This document shows positions 8,292 to 19,941 of a stretch of DNA of 64,000 nt, one piece after another (within the stretch, counting starts at the first letter, position 1; each line of letters begins with the position of its first letter). The position numbers and the translations under genes were made by a program. The stretch is taken from positions 1 to 64,000 of the forward strand of contig NZ_PNCI01000037.1 of assembly GCF_005887095.1 (NCBI RefSeq), read 5' to 3'. Origin of the DNA: Pseudoalteromonas rubra (GTDB taxonomy: Bacteria > Pseudomonadota > Gammaproteobacteria > Enterobacterales > Alteromonadaceae). The notes below the pieces were generated by a model. The model was not told the DNA's origin and did no database searches. It was given only the letters and a program-made list of their open reading frames with translations.

Positions 8292-9248
8292 TTAGCAGTA
8301 ACCAAATGACATCAGGCGCTGGTAGCGTTGTTCCAGCATTTCTTCTGTGCTGAGTGCTTCCAGTTCACCCAGATCACGCTTCAGCTGTGCCTTCAGGTTC
8401 TTCGCCATCGCATCATAGTTACGATGTGCACCACCCATAGGCTCATCAATGATGGTATTGATGAGATCCAGCTCTTTAACGCGTGCCGCTGATACACCCA
8501 TAGCTTCTGCGGCCAGAGGTGCCTTTTCAGCACTCTTCCACAGGATAGAGGCACAGCCTTCCGGTGAAATCACTGAGTAAGTGCTGTACTGAAGCATGTT
8601 AACGCGGTCGCCCACACCAATCGCCAGTGCACCACCAGAACCACCTTCACCAATGACAGTACAAATGGTCGGCACTTTCAGAGCAGCCATGACTTTCAGG
8701 TTGCGGGCAATTGCTTCACTCTGACCACGCTCTTCAGCGCCAACGCCCGGATACGCACCCGGTGTGTCGATGAAGGTGATGATTGGCATCTTGAAGCGCT
8801 CAGCCATTTCCATCAGGCGTAAGGCTTTGCGATAACCTTCAGGCTTTGGCATACCAAAGTTACGCTTGATTTTTTCTGCTGTGTCGCGGCCTTTTTGCTG
8901 ACCGATAACCATGACTGGCTTGTCGTCTAATCGTGCAACACCGCCCAGAATAGCCGGGTCGTTTGCAAACGTGCGGTCACCCGCAAATTCGTCAAATTCA
9001 GTGAAAATACGCTCGATATAATCGCGTGTATAAGGACGAAGCGGATGACGCGCAAGCTGAGATACCTGCCAGGCACCCAGATTGTCGAAGATCTTTTTCG
9101 TCTGCTCTACGCTTTTTTCCTTGAGGCGGCTGATCTCTTCTTCAAGGCTGAGATCAAGACTGCCAGAGCGGCTTACGTTTTGTAATTCATTGATTTTTGC
9201 TTCTAATTCTGCGATTGGAAGCTCAAATTCAAGATAATTGAGGCTCAT
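8292..9248 (-). CDS. accA: Acetyl-CoA carboxylase carboxyltransferase subunit alpha
   Basis: 318 residues, one fewer than E. coli AccA. With AccD it forms the carboxyltransferase that moves the carboxyl group from biotin-BCCP to acetyl-CoA, giving malonyl-CoA for fatty acid synthesis. The glycine-rich segment [10 protein letters not shown] and the preceding IDTPGAYPG belong to the crotonase-like carboxyltransferase fold. The gene lies 16 nt downstream of dnaE in the same direction, the conserved order in gammaproteobacteria. Confidence 0.97.
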   Translation of the reverse strand: MSLNYLEFELPIAELEAKINELQNVSRSGSLDLSLEEEISRLKEKSVEQTKKIFDNLGAWQVSQLARHPLRPYTRDYIERIFTEFDEFAGDRTFANDPAILGGVARLDDKPVMVIGQQKGRDTAEKIKRNFGMPKPEGYRKALRLMEMAERFKMPIITFIDTPGAYPGVGAEERGQSEAIARNLKVMAALKVPTICTVIGEGGSGGALAIGVGDRVNMLQYSTYSVISPEGCASILWKSAEKAPLAAEAMGVSAARVKELDLINTIIDEPMGGAHRNYDAMAKNLKAQLKRDLGELEALSTEEMLEQRYQRLMSFGYC

Positions 9249-9264
9249 GCTCTAAACTACCTGT

Positions 9265-12200
9265 TTAATTAAATTCTAGTTCTATTTCCTGCGCCGCCAT
9301 CTTGGATAACCGTCTGAGGAGATCATCACTGGGCGTCACACACCATTGCATACCTAATGTCACTTCCGCTATCGCGTCCGGGCGCTGATATTGGATTTTT
9401 ACCGGACACGTACCGAATTTATACGGTTCCAGTACTTTTTTCAGATTATCGATGAAATTCGCGTCAATTTGCACCATGCTCAATGTCATTCTTATCGCAC
9501 TGATCCGCTTTTCGCGGGCCTGAGCTATGGTGCAGACTTCTCTGGCGGTCATTGTAATGCCGCCGGAGAAGTTATCAAAGCTGACCTGTCCGGATATTAC
9601 CAAGATTTGGTTCATTTGCAGCATATCTTGGTACATTTCAAACTGTTCAGGGAATAAGCGTACATCAATTCGTGCGCTCTTGTCATCTAAAGTTATCAGA
9701 CCCCAGCGTTTGCCCTTTTTGTTGATCAGCACCCTTGCATTGATAACCAAACCAGCAGCCGTCGATTGCACATCGCGATTCGTCGGCTGTAATTCTACTA
9801 GACGACCCGAGGTGTAATTTTTTAACTCTTTTCTGTACTGATTTATGGGATGACCGGTCAGATACAAGCCTAACGTGTCTTTTTCACCCTGCAACCATTC
9901 ATCATCCGATAGAGGAAGGGCTTTAACAAATGCCTGCTCTACTTCATCTGGTTCAACCGCCAGCAGGCCAAACAAATCGCTCTGACCCAAAGACTCAGCT
10001 TTGTGATGCTGCTCGGCAGACTTCATGGCGTCTTTCAGGCTGGCCAATAAGGTAGCACGCCCTGGCTGGGTTTTCTCCGGACCCAGCTGGTCGAGTGCAC
10101 CCGCGTAAATCAGTTTTTCAATTACCCTGCGGTTGAGGCGTTTAAGGTCAACCCGGGCACAAAAATCGAATAAATCCTTGAACGGACCGCCCTGTTCACG
10201 GGCTTCGAGAATGGCTTCAACCGGGCCTTCACCCACACCTTTAATGGCGCCGATACCATAGACGATTTCACCCTGACGGTTTACCGCAAACTTATACACG
10301 CCAGCGTTGACATCCGGTGGCAGCAGCGTCAACTTCATGTTTTCGCATTCATCCACCAGGGTGACGATTTTATCGGTGTTATCCATATCCGCCGACATTA
10401 CAGCTGCCATAAACTCGGCCGGATAATGGGTTTTCATCCACAGCGTCTGATACGATACCAGTGCATAAGCAGCGGAGTGAGATTTGTTAAAGCCGTAACC
10501 TGCGAACTTTTCTACAAGATCGAAGATCTTCATTGCCAGTTCGCCATCAACGCCGTTGTCTTTCGCACCGTCTTCGAATGTGGTTCGCTGCTTGGCCATT
10601 TCCTCGGGCTTTTTCTTACCCATGGCTCGACGCAGCAAGTCCGCGCCACCCAGGCTGTATCCCGCCAGAACCTGGGCTATCTGCATTACCTGCTCCTGAT
10701 ACAGGATGATCCCGTAGGTCGGCTCCAGGATCGGTTGCAGACTCTCATGCTGGTATTGTGCATCAGGGTAAGAGATGTCTTCGCGACCATGCTTACGGTC
10801 GATAAAGTTATCTACCATGCCCGATTGCAGCGGACCCGGACGGAACAGGGCTACCAAGGCTATCATATCTTCGAAACAGTCCGGCTTAAGACGACGGATC
10901 AAGTCTTTCATCCCGCGCGATTCCAACTGGAAAACGGCGGTGGTTTCGGCTCTGAGCAGCACTTCGAAACTGGCCGGATCGTCCAGTGGGATGGCTGCGA
11001 TATCAACCGGATCAATACCATCGCGCGCCAGCCGCTCGTTGGTCATATCTAGCGCCCACTGCAAGATGGTTAAAGTACGCAGACCGAGGAAGTCGAATTT
11101 AACCAGACCGGCCGTTTCAACGTCGTTTTTATCAAACTGAGTAACCGGGAACTTACCTTCTTCATCACAATACAGCGCAGCAAAGTCGGTAATACTGGTG
11201 GGCGAGATAACGACCCCCCCGGCGTGCTTACCAGCGTTACGTGTACACCCTTCAAGAATACGACACTTGTCGATCAGCTCACGTACTTCCTCGTCGCCGT
11301 CGTACACTTCTGGCAGACGCGGTTCCACCTCAAACGCTTTGGCCAGTGTCATACCCGGGTCGCCAGGAACGAGTTTAGAAATACGATCTACAAAACCATA
11401 AGGATGACCAAGCACCCGACCAACGTCTCGGATAACCGCTTTGGCCGCCATGGTACCAAAGGTAATGATCTGGGAAACCGCCTGACGGCCGTATAGCTTA
11501 GATACGTGGTCGATTACTTCATCCCGGCGGTCCATACAGAAGTCGACGTCGAAATCGGGCATCGAGACACGTTCAGGGTTAAGGAAACGTTCGAATAGCA
11601 GGTCGAATTCCAGAGGATCCAAATCGGTAATTTTTAGTGCATAGGCCACCAGGGAGCCTGCACCGGAACCCCGCCCCGGCCCCACCGGAATATCATTATC
11701 CTTACTCCACTGGATGAACTCCATTACGATCAGGAAGTAACCAGGGAACCCCATCTGGTTGATTACGTCGAGCTCAATTTGTAGTCGCTCATCATAAGGA
11801 CCACGTTTTTCTGCTCGCTCAGCATCATCCGGGAATAAGAACTGCAAACGCTCTTCCAGACCATCGCGGGACACCTTCACCAGGAAGTCTTCGATTTTTA
11901 AATCGCCGGTCGGATAATCTGGCAGGAAGTAAGTGCCCAGCTGAACGGTGACGTTACAGCGTTTGGCTATCTCAACCGTGTTTTGCAGCGCTTCCGGAAT
12001 ATCACTGAATAACTCCTGCATTTGCTCGGGGGTTTTCAGATACTGCTCTTTAGAGAAACGTCTCGGCCGGTTTTTGTCTTCCAGCGTATAGCCGTCGTGG
12101 ATCGCTACGCGAATTTCGTGCGGCTCAAAGTCGTGCTCATGCAGGAATACCACTTCGTTGGTTGCAACGACGGGCAAACCCCGCTCAGCAGCAAGCGCAA

Positions 12201-12756
12201 CCGCTGCATGGAGGTATTCTTCTTCCTGCTCGCGGCCCGTGCGATGCAGCTCCAGAAAATAATGATCGCTAAAATGGGTCTCGTAGAATTCTACGGTCTC
12301 GGCGACCAATTGCGGGTTACCCTTGAGTAGTGCTTTACCGACATCACCGTCTTTGGCACCAGAGAGTAAGATCAGGCCTTCTTTGTATTTTGCAAGCCAC
12401 GCTTTGTCTATTACGGGCCGGTGAAACACGTGACCCCGTAAATAGGCCTCGGAGATCAACAGCGTCAGATTTTTGTAGCCTTCGTTGTTTTTTGCCAGTA
12501 CCACGATACGGCTGGGCTCATCCGGGAATTGATCGCTCTTCAGCCAGAAATCGGCACCAACCAAAGGTTTAATGCCCGCGCCATGCGCTGCGCCATAGAA
12601 CCGCACCAAACCACACAGGTTCATCTGATCTGTTATCGCAAATGCGGGCATGGCCAGCTCAGCGGCGCGCGCCACGATAGGCTTAGTCTTCGCCAGCCCG
12701 TCGACCATCGAGAAATCACTGTGTACTCTTAAATGAACAAACTCAGGGACTGCCAT
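9265..12756 (-). CDS. dnaE: DNA polymerase III subunit alpha
   Basis: 1163 residues (E. coli 1160). The replicative polymerase subunit of the holoenzyme. The N-terminal PHP domain begins at [10 protein letters not shown]. The polymerase active site shows the PDFDVDF motif with its catalytic aspartates, and the C-terminal part holds the helix-hairpin-helix, OB-fold and clamp-binding regions typical of DnaE1. It follows rnhB by 2 nt and is followed by accA, so it sits in the lpxB-rnhB-dnaE-accA operon. Confidence 0.98.
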   Translation of the reverse strand: MAVPEFVHLRVHSDFSMVDGLAKTKPIVARAAELAMPAFAITDQMNLCGLVRFYGAAHGAGIKPLVGADFWLKSDQFPDEPSRIVVLAKNNEGYKNLTLLISEAYLRGHVFHRPVIDKAWLAKYKEGLILLSGAKDGDVGKALLKGNPQLVAETVEFYETHFSDHYFLELHRTGREQEEEYLHAAVALAAERGLPVVATNEVVFLHEHDFEPHEIRVAIHDGYTLEDKNRPRRFSKEQYLKTPEQMQELFSDIPEALQNTVEIAKRCNVTVQLGTYFLPDYPTGDLKIEDFLVKVSRDGLEERLQFLFPDDAERAEKRGPYDERLQIELDVINQMGFPGYFLIVMEFIQWSKDNDIPVGPGRGSGAGSLVAYALKITDLDPLEFDLLFERFLNPERVSMPDFDVDFCMDRRDEVIDHVSKLYGRQAVSQIITFGTMAAKAVIRDVGRVLGHPYGFVDRISKLVPGDPGMTLAKAFEVEPRLPEVYDGDEEVRELIDKCRILEGCTRNAGKHAGGVVISPTSITDFAALYCDEEGKFPVTQFDKNDVETAGLVKFDFLGLRTLTILQWALDMTNERLARDGIDPVDIAAIPLDDPASFEVLLRAETTAVFQLESRGMKDLIRRLKPDCFEDMIALVALFRPGPLQSGMVDNFIDRKHGREDISYPDAQYQHESLQPILEPTYGIILYQEQVMQIAQVLAGYSLGGADLLRRAMGKKKPEEMAKQRTTFEDGAKDNGVDGELAMKIFDLVEKFAGYGFNKSHSAAYALVSYQTLWMKTHYPAEFMAAVMSADMDNTDKIVTLVDECENMKLTLLPPDVNAGVYKFAVNRQGEIVYGIGAIKGVGEGPVEAILEAREQGGPFKDLFDFCARVDLKRLNRRVIEKLIYAGALDQLGPEKTQPGRATLLASLKDAMKSAEQHHKAESLGQSDLFGLLAVEPDEVEQAFVKALPLSDDEWLQGEKDTLGLYLTGHPINQYRKELKNYTSGRLVELQPTNRDVQSTAAGLVINARVLINKKGKRWGLITLDDKSARIDVRLFPEQFEMYQDMLQMNQILVISGQVSFDNFSGGITMTAREVCTIAQAREKRISAIRMTLSMVQIDANFIDNLKKVLEPYKFGTCPVKIQYQRPDAIAEVTLGMQWCVTPSDDLLRRLSKMAAQEIELEFN

Positions 12757-12758
12757 AA

Positions 12759-13355
12759 CTACTGCTTCTCCGCCAGAATACGCTGTACGGGTTTAAAACT
12801 GGTCCTGTGGTGTGGAGTGGCACCATGCTCACTCAGCGCCGCAAAATGTGCTTTCGTTGGATAGCCTTTATGCGCCGCAAAGCCATATTGTGGATACTGA
12901 TTATCCAGTTCCAGCATTTCCTGATCCCGCGTGACTTTTGCAAGTATAGATGCTGCACTGATCTCAGCCACCAGGCTGTCTCCCTTAACAACAGCCTGCG
13001 CAGGCACAGTCAGCTCAGGTAAACGGTTGCCATCAACAAACACAAACTGCGCTTTCACCGCTAAGCCTTCTACGGCACGCGTCATGGCTAACATAGTGGC
13101 ATGCAGGATATTGAGCTCGTCAATCTCACTAACCGTGGCACGTGCCACGTGATAGCACAGTGCTTTTTGCTTAATCTCTTGCGCCAATAACAGGCGCTTT
13201 TTCTCGGTGAGTTTTTTCGAGTCCGTCAGACCTTCGATTGGGTTAGCCGGATCCAGGATCACGGCTGCCGTCACCACGTCCCCAACTAAAGGGCCACGAC
13301 CCACTTCATCTACGCCTGCAATAAACTGCACATCAGGACGTTCAATTTGCATCAA
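12759..13355 (-). CDS. rnhB: Ribonuclease HII
   Basis: 198 residues, equal to E. coli RNase HII. The motif VDEVGRG places the catalytic Asp16 and Glu17, and further acidic residues follow in the VFVDGNRLP and [14 protein letters not shown] segments. The enzyme nicks RNA of RNA-DNA hybrids, including single ribonucleotides left in DNA. Its start overlaps the 3' end of lpxB by 14 nt, and dnaE starts 2 nt after its stop, which indicates a tight operon. Confidence 0.96.
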   Translation of the reverse strand: MMQIERPDVQFIAGVDEVGRGPLVGDVVTAAVILDPANPIEGLTDSKKLTEKKRLLLAQEIKQKALCYHVARATVSEIDELNILHATMLAMTRAVEGLAVKAQFVFVDGNRLPELTVPAQAVVKGDSLVAEISAASILAKVTRDQEMLELDNQYPQYGFAAHKGYPTKAHFAALSEHGATPHHRTSFKPVQRILAEKQ

Positions 13356-14496
13356 TTAACTCCACTACTGCCAGTGCCGCCTGTTTACTGGCATCACGGC
13401 GAATATTCTGGTGAATATCATAAAAACGTTGGATCAGGGCTGAGTTATCTCCTTTCAGCAAAGGTAGCAATGCATCCGTGAGTGCATCAGGATTACAATC
13501 CTGTTGTAAAAACTCTTCTACCAGGGCTTCGTCCGCTAACAGGTTTGGCAACGAAAAATGCTTGATGTTGAAGGTAAAAAAGGTATTAAAAATCCAGTAG
13601 CTTAAGGGCTTAAGCTTATAACCAACCACCATAGGCTTTTTGTACAGCATGGCCTCCAGTGTTGCTGTGCCAGACGCCAGTAACACCGCTGTGGCCGCGG
13701 TCATGGCCAAGGAGGACTGACCATCGAGTAAAATGGTTCTCAGCTCGGGCGCTACCTGGGCCTGAATAGCCTGAAATTGCGCTTTGCGCTTTTCATTTAC
13801 CAGCGGGACAAGGATTTTTAAGTTTGGGATTTTATCTGCCAAAGCTTTGGCGGTCAGCAGATAAGTTTCACTGAGCTGGCTAACTTCTGAGCCCCGACTG
13901 CCAGGCAACAGAGCCAGTACAGTATCAGAGTCTTTAAGACCCAGTTGCGCACGTGCGGCTGACACATCCACATCCAGAGGGATTTCATCTGCCAGGGTAT
14001 GGCCGACGAAGGTACAGGGCACGTCATGTTTATCATAAAACGCTTTTTCGAATGGCAACAGAGACAACACCAGATTGGTCGCTTCCGCGATTTTAAAAAT
14101 GCGCTTTTGTCGCCATGCCCAGACGGAAGGACTCACATACTGTACGGTTTTAATTCCGGCCGCTTTTAAAGGTTTTTCGACGCGCAAGTTAAAATCGGGC
14201 GCATCAATACCAATGTAAATATCTGGCTTACGTGCAATAAAATGTTCGACCAATTGTTTGCGTATTTTCAGCAAGCGTGGCAAGCGCCCCAGCACTTCTA
14301 CCAGGCCCATCACGGCCAGCTCTTCCATATCGAATAAGGTTTCACACCCCGCATCCAGCATTTTTGGACCAGCAATACCGATGAATCGTGCATTTGGGTA
14401 ATGTTCGCGCAGGGCATGAATTAGCCCGGCACCTAGAATGTCACCAGAAAGTTCGCCGGCAACAATCCCTATCGTAATTTCTTTTTCGTTGGCCAT
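13342..14496 (-). CDS. lpxB: Lipid-A-disaccharide synthase
   Basis: 384 residues (E. coli 382). It joins UDP-2,3-diacylglucosamine and lipid X to form the lipid A disaccharide. The N-terminus with [13 protein letters not shown] and the C-terminal [16 protein letters not shown] are typical of the family. It acts at the cytoplasmic face of the inner membrane. Unlike in E. coli, where lpxA and lpxB are coupled, a 100-nt gap with a strong terminator-like hairpin separates them here. The ribosome site is weak (AAGAA). Confidence 0.97.
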   Translation of the reverse strand: MANEKEITIGIVAGELSGDILGAGLIHALREHYPNARFIGIAGPKMLDAGCETLFDMEELAVMGLVEVLGRLPRLLKIRKQLVEHFIARKPDIYIGIDAPDFNLRVEKPLKAAGIKTVQYVSPSVWAWRQKRIFKIAEATNLVLSLLPFEKAFYDKHDVPCTFVGHTLADEIPLDVDVSAARAQLGLKDSDTVLALLPGSRGSEVSQLSETYLLTAKALADKIPNLKILVPLVNEKRKAQFQAIQAQVAPELRTILLDGQSSLAMTAATAVLLASGTATLEAMLYKKPMVVGYKLKPLSYWIFNTFFTFNIKHFSLPNLLADEALVEEFLQQDCNPDALTDALLPLLKGDNSALIQRFYDIHQNIRRDASKQAALAVVELIDAN

Positions 14497-14511
14497 GTGA
14501 TTCTTTTAGAA

Positions 14512-14542
14512 TAAAAAAACGCCATACAGGCTGTATGGCGTT
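14512..14542 (-). terminator. Intrinsic terminator or attenuator between lpxA and lpxB
   Basis: A 10-bp stem (AACGCCATAC/GTATGGCGTT) with a 5-nt loop is followed on the minus strand by seven T residues. It ends about 16 nt before the lpxB start codon and 55 nt after the lpxA stop. It should stop much of the transcription coming from lpxA. Confidence 0.8.
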
Positions 14543-14596
14543 AGTATATCAGATACAAATATGCGATGTAGAAAGGTTATCGGTCGTTATATAAAT

Positions 14597-15367
14597 TTAA
14601 CGAACCAGGCCTCTTTCTGAGGTCGCAATAAAGTCGATCATTTGCTGTACACCAGCAAACTTGGCTGCATCCTCACGCATGACTTCCAATGCCTCGTCCA
14701 GCTTAAGCCCTTTACGGAATAACGTCTTGTACGCTCGGCGAATCGCCATGATCTCATCCGACTCATATCCTCGGCGCTTTAACCCTTCGGAGTTAATCGC
14801 GGCAGGTCGGGCCGGAGTACCCGTGGTTGTAACAAATGGCGGCACATCCTGATTTACACCGCTGTACATGCCAACAAAAGCATGTGCGCCGATTTTACAG
14901 AACTGATGTACCCCGGAGTTACCAGCCAGGATAACAAAATCGCCCACATGAACATGCCCGGCCACACTGGCGTTGTTAGCAAAAATCACGTTGTTGCCAA
15001 TGACAGCATCATGCGCAACATGAGTGTACGCCATAAACAAATTATTGCTGCCAATCTGGGTAATACCTTTATCCTGTATTGTGCCTCTGTGAATAGTGGC
15101 ACACTCGCGGATAATGTTGTTATCACCAATTACGAGTTTCGTTGGTTCATCCTTGTACTTTTTATCTTGGCAGGCCTCGCCCACTGATGCGAACTGAAAA
15201 ATGTGGTTGCCTGAACCAATCACGCTGGGTCCTTTAATTACCACGTGAGATTCAATTTTACAGTTATCTCCGATAACAACATCGTTACCGATATAACTGT
15301 AGGGGCCAACCGATACGTTTTCGCCCAGCTGAGCACCTGACTCAATAATTGCAGTAGGATGGATCAC
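14597..15367 (-). CDS. lpxA: Acyl-ACP-UDP-N-acetylglucosamine O-acyltransferase
   Basis: First enzyme of lipid A synthesis, adding a 3-hydroxyacyl chain to UDP-GlcNAc. The protein is built from left-handed beta-helix hexapeptide repeats with the C-terminal helical domain. I chose the GTG at 15367, giving MIHPTAI at the N-terminus and 257 residues, as LpxA proteins normally begin with that motif. It lies 2 nt after the fabZ stop and has AGAGAG upstream. The ATG at 15391 would overlap fabZ and add eight unusual residues. The catalytic His lies in the THVAHDAVIG segment. Confidence 0.95.
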   Translation of the reverse strand: MIHPTAIIESGAQLGENVSVGPYSYIGNDVVIGDNCKIESHVVIKGPSVIGSGNHIFQFASVGEACQDKKYKDEPTKLVIGDNNIIRECATIHRGTIQDKGITQIGSNNLFMAYTHVAHDAVIGNNVIFANNASVAGHVHVGDFVILAGNSGVHQFCKIGAHAFVGMYSGVNQDVPPFVTTTGTPARPAAINSEGLKRRGYESDEIMAIRRAYKTLFRKGLKLDEALEVMREDAAKFAGVQQMIDFIATSERGLVR

Positions 15368-15369
15368 GC

Positions 15370-15822
15370 TTAAAACTCTCTTCTTGCACACATTATTTCA
15401 GCGCTACATACGACCTTACCGTCGACCTTAGCAACACCAGAAAATTTCCAAATATTGCGGCGCTCTTTAACAAATTCAACATGTAAATGCATGGTGTCAC
15501 CAGGCACAACAGGATGCTTGAAGCGCGCATTATCTATCGCTGCAAACAAGTATAGTTCATTATCGCCGCGGTTTTCGACTGTCTTAAAGCCCAGAAGGCC
15601 AGTCGCCTGAGCCATTGCTTCTAATATCATCACGCCAGGGAAGATTGGCTGATCAGGGAAATGACCGGTAAAGATAGGCTCATTGGCAGTCACATTTTTA
15701 ACTGCGTGTAAGTATTCGCCCGGTTTGTGGTCAATGACCTTGTCTACCAGCAGCATCGGGTATCGATGTGGTAGTAGCTTGAGGATTTCTTGAATATCGA
15801 AGCTATTTAATTCGTTGGCCAA
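15370..15822 (-). CDS. fabZ: 3-hydroxyacyl-ACP dehydratase
   Basis: 150 residues (E. coli 151). The hot-dog-fold dehydratase of fatty acid elongation. Catalytic His54 is in [11 protein letters not shown] and Glu68 in LEAMAQ, the same numbers as in E. coli. Its place between lpxD and lpxA is conserved and links membrane phospholipid and lipid A supply, as both draw on 3-hydroxymyristoyl-ACP. Confidence 0.97.
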   Translation of the reverse strand: MANELNSFDIQEILKLLPHRYPMLLVDKVIDHKPGEYLHAVKNVTANEPIFTGHFPDQPIFPGVMILEAMAQATGLLGFKTVENRGDNELYLFAAIDNARFKHPVVPGDTMHLHVEFVKERRNIWKFSGVAKVDGKVVCSAEIMCARREF

Positions 15823-15833
15823 AATAACATCCT

Positions 15834-16874
15834 TTAGTTATCAGTATGTTTAAGCTGTTCAGTGAGGCTTTCCAGCGCTTTTAATCGCGCCTTAAAATCA
15901 GAAAGATTGCGTAGATGAGCAATATTTTTACGCCACTCTTTATTGGTGGTGTGTGGCATACCTGATGAGTAAATCCCCGGCTCGGAGATCCCTTTGGTCA
16001 CCATGCTCATACCTGTAATGACGACTCCGTCACACACTTCATTGTGTCCGTTGACAGCCACCATACCGCCTATCTGGCAGTATTTACCGATTTTCACGCT
16101 ACCGGCCATAACACTACAGCCAGCAATGGCCGTACCGTAGCCAATTTCAACATTGTGTGCAATTTGAATTTGATTATCCAGGATCACATTGTCGTGGATC
16201 ACAGTGTCATCCAGCGCCCCACGGTCAATGGTCGTGCTCGCTCCGACTTCTACGCGATTACCGATAATGACGCTGCCAAGCTGAGGAATTTTAACCCACT
16301 CTCCGCCTTCGTTAGCGTAACCAAAGCCATCACTGCCGATCACAGCTCCAGACTGGAATAAGCATGATTCACCAATAACGACTTCGTGATAAATGGTGAC
16401 ATTGGCCCACAGTTTAGTCTTTGCACCTATGCGGGTATGCTTACCAACAAAACAACCTGGCCCAATCTGAACGTCATCGCCCAGCTCAACGCCCGCTTCT
16501 ATTACGGCATTAGCACCAATGCTGACATTTTGCCCAAGCTTAACGGATGCATCTACTGATGCCCGCTCATGAATACCTTGTGCGGCATTGGGTGTGGTAT
16601 CCATATATTGCGCAAGTTTAGCATAGGCAACATATGGATTATCACAGATAAGCTTGTTACCAGAGAAGTGCTCTGCTTCACCAGGCGCGAGTATCACGGC
16701 CCCTGCTTGCGTAGATGCAAGTTGGCTGCGGTACTTTTTATTCGCAAGGAACCCAATGTCCTTATCACCTGCATTCAGCAAGGTGGCGATTTTCTCAATT
16801 GGCTGAGCCGGATCGCCTTGTAAATCGGCGCCCAGTGCCTCAGCCAACTGCGACAAAGTGTAGTGTTTGGTCAT
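15834..16874 (-). CDS. lpxD: UDP-3-O-(3-hydroxyacyl)glucosamine N-acyltransferase
   Basis: 346 residues (E. coli 341). Third step of lipid A synthesis. An N-terminal uridine-binding domain is followed by a long run of hexapeptide repeats and a C-terminal helix. The catalytic His is in the [19 protein letters not shown] region. The start ATG shares one nucleotide with the TAA of skp, so the pair is translationally coupled. Confidence 0.96.
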   Translation of the reverse strand: MTKHYTLSQLAEALGADLQGDPAQPIEKIATLLNAGDKDIGFLANKKYRSQLASTQAGAVILAPGEAEHFSGNKLICDNPYVAYAKLAQYMDTTPNAAQGIHERASVDASVKLGQNVSIGANAVIEAGVELGDDVQIGPGCFVGKHTRIGAKTKLWANVTIYHEVVIGESCLFQSGAVIGSDGFGYANEGGEWVKIPQLGSVIIGNRVEVGASTTIDRGALDDTVIHDNVILDNQIQIAHNVEIGYGTAIAGCSVMAGSVKIGKYCQIGGMVAVNGHNEVCDGVVITGMSMVTKGISEPGIYSSGMPHTTNKEWRKNIAHLRNLSDFKARLKALESLTEQLKHTDN

Positions 16875-17392
16875 TACTTTTTACTGACTACTTCAACAAT
16901 TTTATCAGACAGGTCAGAAACTTTATCAGGGTTGAAGTAAATTGTCGTATCTTTTACTCGAACTTCGTCATATTTTCCTTTTTTGGCAACTTCTTCAATG
17001 GCATCAACGATCAGTTTCTGAACTTTTGCCAGCTCCTGGTTTTGACGCACTTTGATTTCTTGCTCAAGAGGACGACCTTTTTTAGCCAGCTCTTGCTGCA
17101 TGCCCTGAATCTTTTCACGCAATGCAGCTTGCTGGTCTTCGCTCATTGTCGCGCTTTCACGCTTGAACTTTTCAGCTTCGAAACGGATGTCACCTTGTAG
17201 TTTTTCTAATTCTTGGCGACGTTCAGCGAATTCAGCTTGTAAAGTTTTCTCAATCTCAGCCATTTGCGGCAACTTGCCATAAATGCTTTGCATATCGACC
17301 AGGCCAACTTTGTGTGCAAACGCAGACGCAGACGCCCCCATCATGAGTGTAGCCATCAGCGCCATGGCCGAAGTTTTAAATAGGTTTTTCAC
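16874..17392 (-). CDS. skp: Periplasmic chaperone Skp (OmpH family)
   Basis: 172 residues with a signal peptide (positive MKNLFK, hydrophobic core, cleavage likely after ASAFA at residue 26). The mature part is mostly charged helix with heptad-like Lys/Glu/Gln content, matching the tentacle helices of the Skp trimer. It holds unfolded outer membrane proteins on their way to BamA, encoded 10 nt upstream. The neighbouring lpxD start overlaps its stop. Confidence 0.93.
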   Translation of the reverse strand: MKNLFKTSAMALMATLMMGASASAFAHKVGLVDMQSIYGKLPQMAEIEKTLQAEFAERRQELEKLQGDIRFEAEKFKRESATMSEDQQAALREKIQGMQQELAKKGRPLEQEIKVRQNQELAKVQKLIVDAIEEVAKKGKYDEVRVKDTTIYFNPDKVSDLSDKIVEVVSKK

Positions 17393-17402
17393 AATTAGCT
17401 CC

Positions 17403-19874
17403 TTAGAAAGTATTACTTATATTGAAGCTGATGAAGTCTGTTTCATCATCTTCTTCTTTTTTCAGTGGGTAGGCGAAACTGATCAGCATAGGCCCCATTG
17501 GCGAGATCCACTGTACAGATAAGCCCGTAGACACTCTGAATCGACTTGGATCAGAGTAGTCTGACAGTGTGTTATAAACACTTGGTGACAAGTTGGTGTA
17601 ACGATCAACGTCAAACTCCGTATCCCAGACGTTAGCAGCATCAATAAAGAGGCTGGTACGCACTGAACTGGTGTTTTCCTCATCCATAAACGGAGTTGGA
17701 ACAATCATTTCTATACCTGCCAGCGCTTTTGCGTTACCGCCGATACGACCACCCTGTACCAGGTTATCAAATTGCGGATCACCACCGATTGAGCCAGGTA
17801 TTGTACCATCTGGCAGTGCTGTACCGCCGATAGCGGTAGGGACACGCTGCAACGCGCGCGGCAAAATGGTGTTACGGTCAAAGCCGCGCAATTCCATTTC
17901 AGTGATACGGTAGAACTCCTGGAACGGCAGTGTTTGCTCAAAGCCGTTAACTTCTCCGTAGCCATTACCATAGGCAAGTCCCGCACGAGCAGAGAATACC
18001 CAGCGATGGTCATTACTGACTGGCCAGTAGAAACGTGAGTCGTAGTTGATTTTAAAGAAGTTCAGATCCGAGTTAGGAGTGGTAACCCTGAAAGTGGCAC
18101 TTTGTCGTGAACCATCTGTCGGGAACATACCACGGTTAACCGTGATACGAGACCAGCCCACGCTGAGCTCATATTTAGTAAAGTCAAATCCGGCATTCGG
18201 GTTGTCTTGATCGGTAAACGCTAAAACCATCACCCGGGATTGTTCGTAGTTCGGAATTCGATCCAGCTCTTCTTCAATCCAGCGCACACCAAAGTTGATA
18301 CGGTTAACGGCATCGATTGGGAAACCAAAATTGGTGCCAATACCATAGTTAGTCTGGTCATAATCAATCAGACCTAACTTAGTACCATCGAAGTCACTGT
18401 AAAAAATACTACTGCCCTGAGATACGCCATCCGGTGTGAAATAAGGGTCGGTATAAGAAACGGTGTAACGCTTAGAGCCACGGCCAGTGTTAATGTTGAA
18501 TGCGAGCTGGTTACCTGTACCCAGGAAGTTGGACTCACTCACCCCAACGTTGAACTGTAAACCACCATATGAGCCATAGGCAACACCTGCCTGGAAGCTT
18601 CCAGCGGGTTGCTCTTTTACTTTAAAATCGACATCAACCTGATCATCAACACCCGGGATTGGCTTAACTTCAAAGTCGACACTTTCCATATAGGGTAAAC
18701 GCTGGATCTGTAGTTTTGAACGCTCCAGACTCTGGTTAGACAACCAGGCGCCTTCAAGCTGAGTCATTTCACGACGCACGACATGATCGGCGGTGACCTG
18801 ATTACCATTGACGGCAATGCGGCGCACATAAACACGTTTGCCCGGGTCTACGGCCAGCGTCAGCTTAACTTCTTTGTTTTCATCGTCAATATCTGGAACA
18901 GTGCGCACTTCAGCATTGGCATAACCAAAACGCGCTAGGTAGCTTTTAATAAATTCTTCGGTGGCCGTTACAATTGAGCCATTATACAGCTCTCCACTTT
19001 TCAGTGGCACAACGCTGCGGATCAGTTCTTCACGGCCTAACAGGTCACCAATGAACTCGAAGTCCTTCACCATGTACTGCTCACCTTCGGTGAGGTTTGC
19101 AGTGACATAAACAGACTCGCGCTCAGGGCTGACAGAAACCTGAGTTGAATCTATGTTGAATCGCAGGTAGCCACGGTCAAGATAGTAACTGCGGATCTTT
19201 TCAAGATCGCCTTCAATGGTTTGCTTCTGATAACGGTCACTCGAGAGGAACTGCCACCAAGGTAAGTCTTGCTGCGACTCGGCCAGCTTCAGCAGCTCTT
19301 CATCAGAAAAGAGTTCATTACCCACCAAGTTGATTTGTCTGACGGATGCCGCATCTCCTTCTTTGAACTCCAGCTTCAGCCTTACCCGGTTACGTGGCAG
19401 CTCGACAATGCTCGTTTCAATCTTGGCATTGTATTTACCGATACTATGGAAGAACTCGATCAGACCTTTCTCGACACTGTCGATAACGGTTTTGTCAAGG
19501 GTCTCACCAGCACGAATATTTTGCTGATCTAAGCTTTGTTGTAGCTGTTCATCTTTGATGTCTTTGTTGCCATCAAACTCAATAGAGGCAATCGTGGGAC
19601 GTTCTTTGACTTTGAAAATAACCTGATTGCCATCACGGAATGCAGCGATATCATCAAAGTGACCAGACGCAAATAGTGCCTTAATCGTCTTAGACACAGT
19701 GTAATCGTCAATTTGATCACCAACGTTGATGGGAATGTGCGTTAACGCAGCGCCCAGCGCAACGCGCTGCAGGCCTTCAACTTTCAAATCTTCTACGATA
19801 AAGGAGTTTTGCCCCAGAGCAGCAAAGCTCGCGCCCAGTAAACTCGTTACAGCTAAATGTTTTTTTATAGGCAT
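17403..19874 (-). CDS. bamA: Outer membrane protein assembly factor BamA
   Basis: 823 residues (E. coli 810). N-terminal signal peptide, five POTRA domains over roughly residues 25-425, then a 16-strand Omp85 barrel ending in an aromatic Phe (ISNTF), as expected for an outer membrane beta-barrel. It is the core of the BAM complex, which inserts barrel proteins. Between rseP and skp, the conserved arrangement. Start ATG 19874. The 67-nt gap to rseP may carry a promoter but I saw no clear consensus. Confidence 0.97.
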   Translation of the reverse strand: MPIKKHLAVTSLLGASFAALGQNSFIVEDLKVEGLQRVALGAALTHIPINVGDQIDDYTVSKTIKALFASGHFDDIAAFRDGNQVIFKVKERPTIASIEFDGNKDIKDEQLQQSLDQQNIRAGETLDKTVIDSVEKGLIEFFHSIGKYNAKIETSIVELPRNRVRLKLEFKEGDAASVRQINLVGNELFSDEELLKLAESQQDLPWWQFLSSDRYQKQTIEGDLEKIRSYYLDRGYLRFNIDSTQVSVSPERESVYVTANLTEGEQYMVKDFEFIGDLLGREELIRSVVPLKSGELYNGSIVTATEEFIKSYLARFGYANAEVRTVPDIDDENKEVKLTLAVDPGKRVYVRRIAVNGNQVTADHVVRREMTQLEGAWLSNQSLERSKLQIQRLPYMESVDFEVKPIPGVDDQVDVDFKVKEQPAGSFQAGVAYGSYGGLQFNVGVSESNFLGTGNQLAFNINTGRGSKRYTVSYTDPYFTPDGVSQGSSIFYSDFDGTKLGLIDYDQTNYGIGTNFGFPIDAVNRINFGVRWIEEELDRIPNYEQSRVMVLAFTDQDNPNAGFDFTKYELSVGWSRITVNRGMFPTDGSRQSATFRVTTPNSDLNFFKINYDSRFYWPVSNDHRWVFSARAGLAYGNGYGEVNGFEQTLPFQEFYRITEMELRGFDRNTILPRALQRVPTAIGGTALPDGTIPGSIGGDPQFDNLVQGGRIGGNAKALAGIEMIVPTPFMDEENTSSVRTSLFIDAANVWDTEFDVDRYTNLSPSVYNTLSDYSDPSRFRVSTGLSVQWISPMGPMLISFAYPLKKEEDDETDFISFNISNTF

Positions 19875-19941
19875 TTTATTATCTTTATCCTTTACAGCTT
19901 ACGGCGAACAGTGCGCCTCAATTGCTATCGCACCTAGCGGC

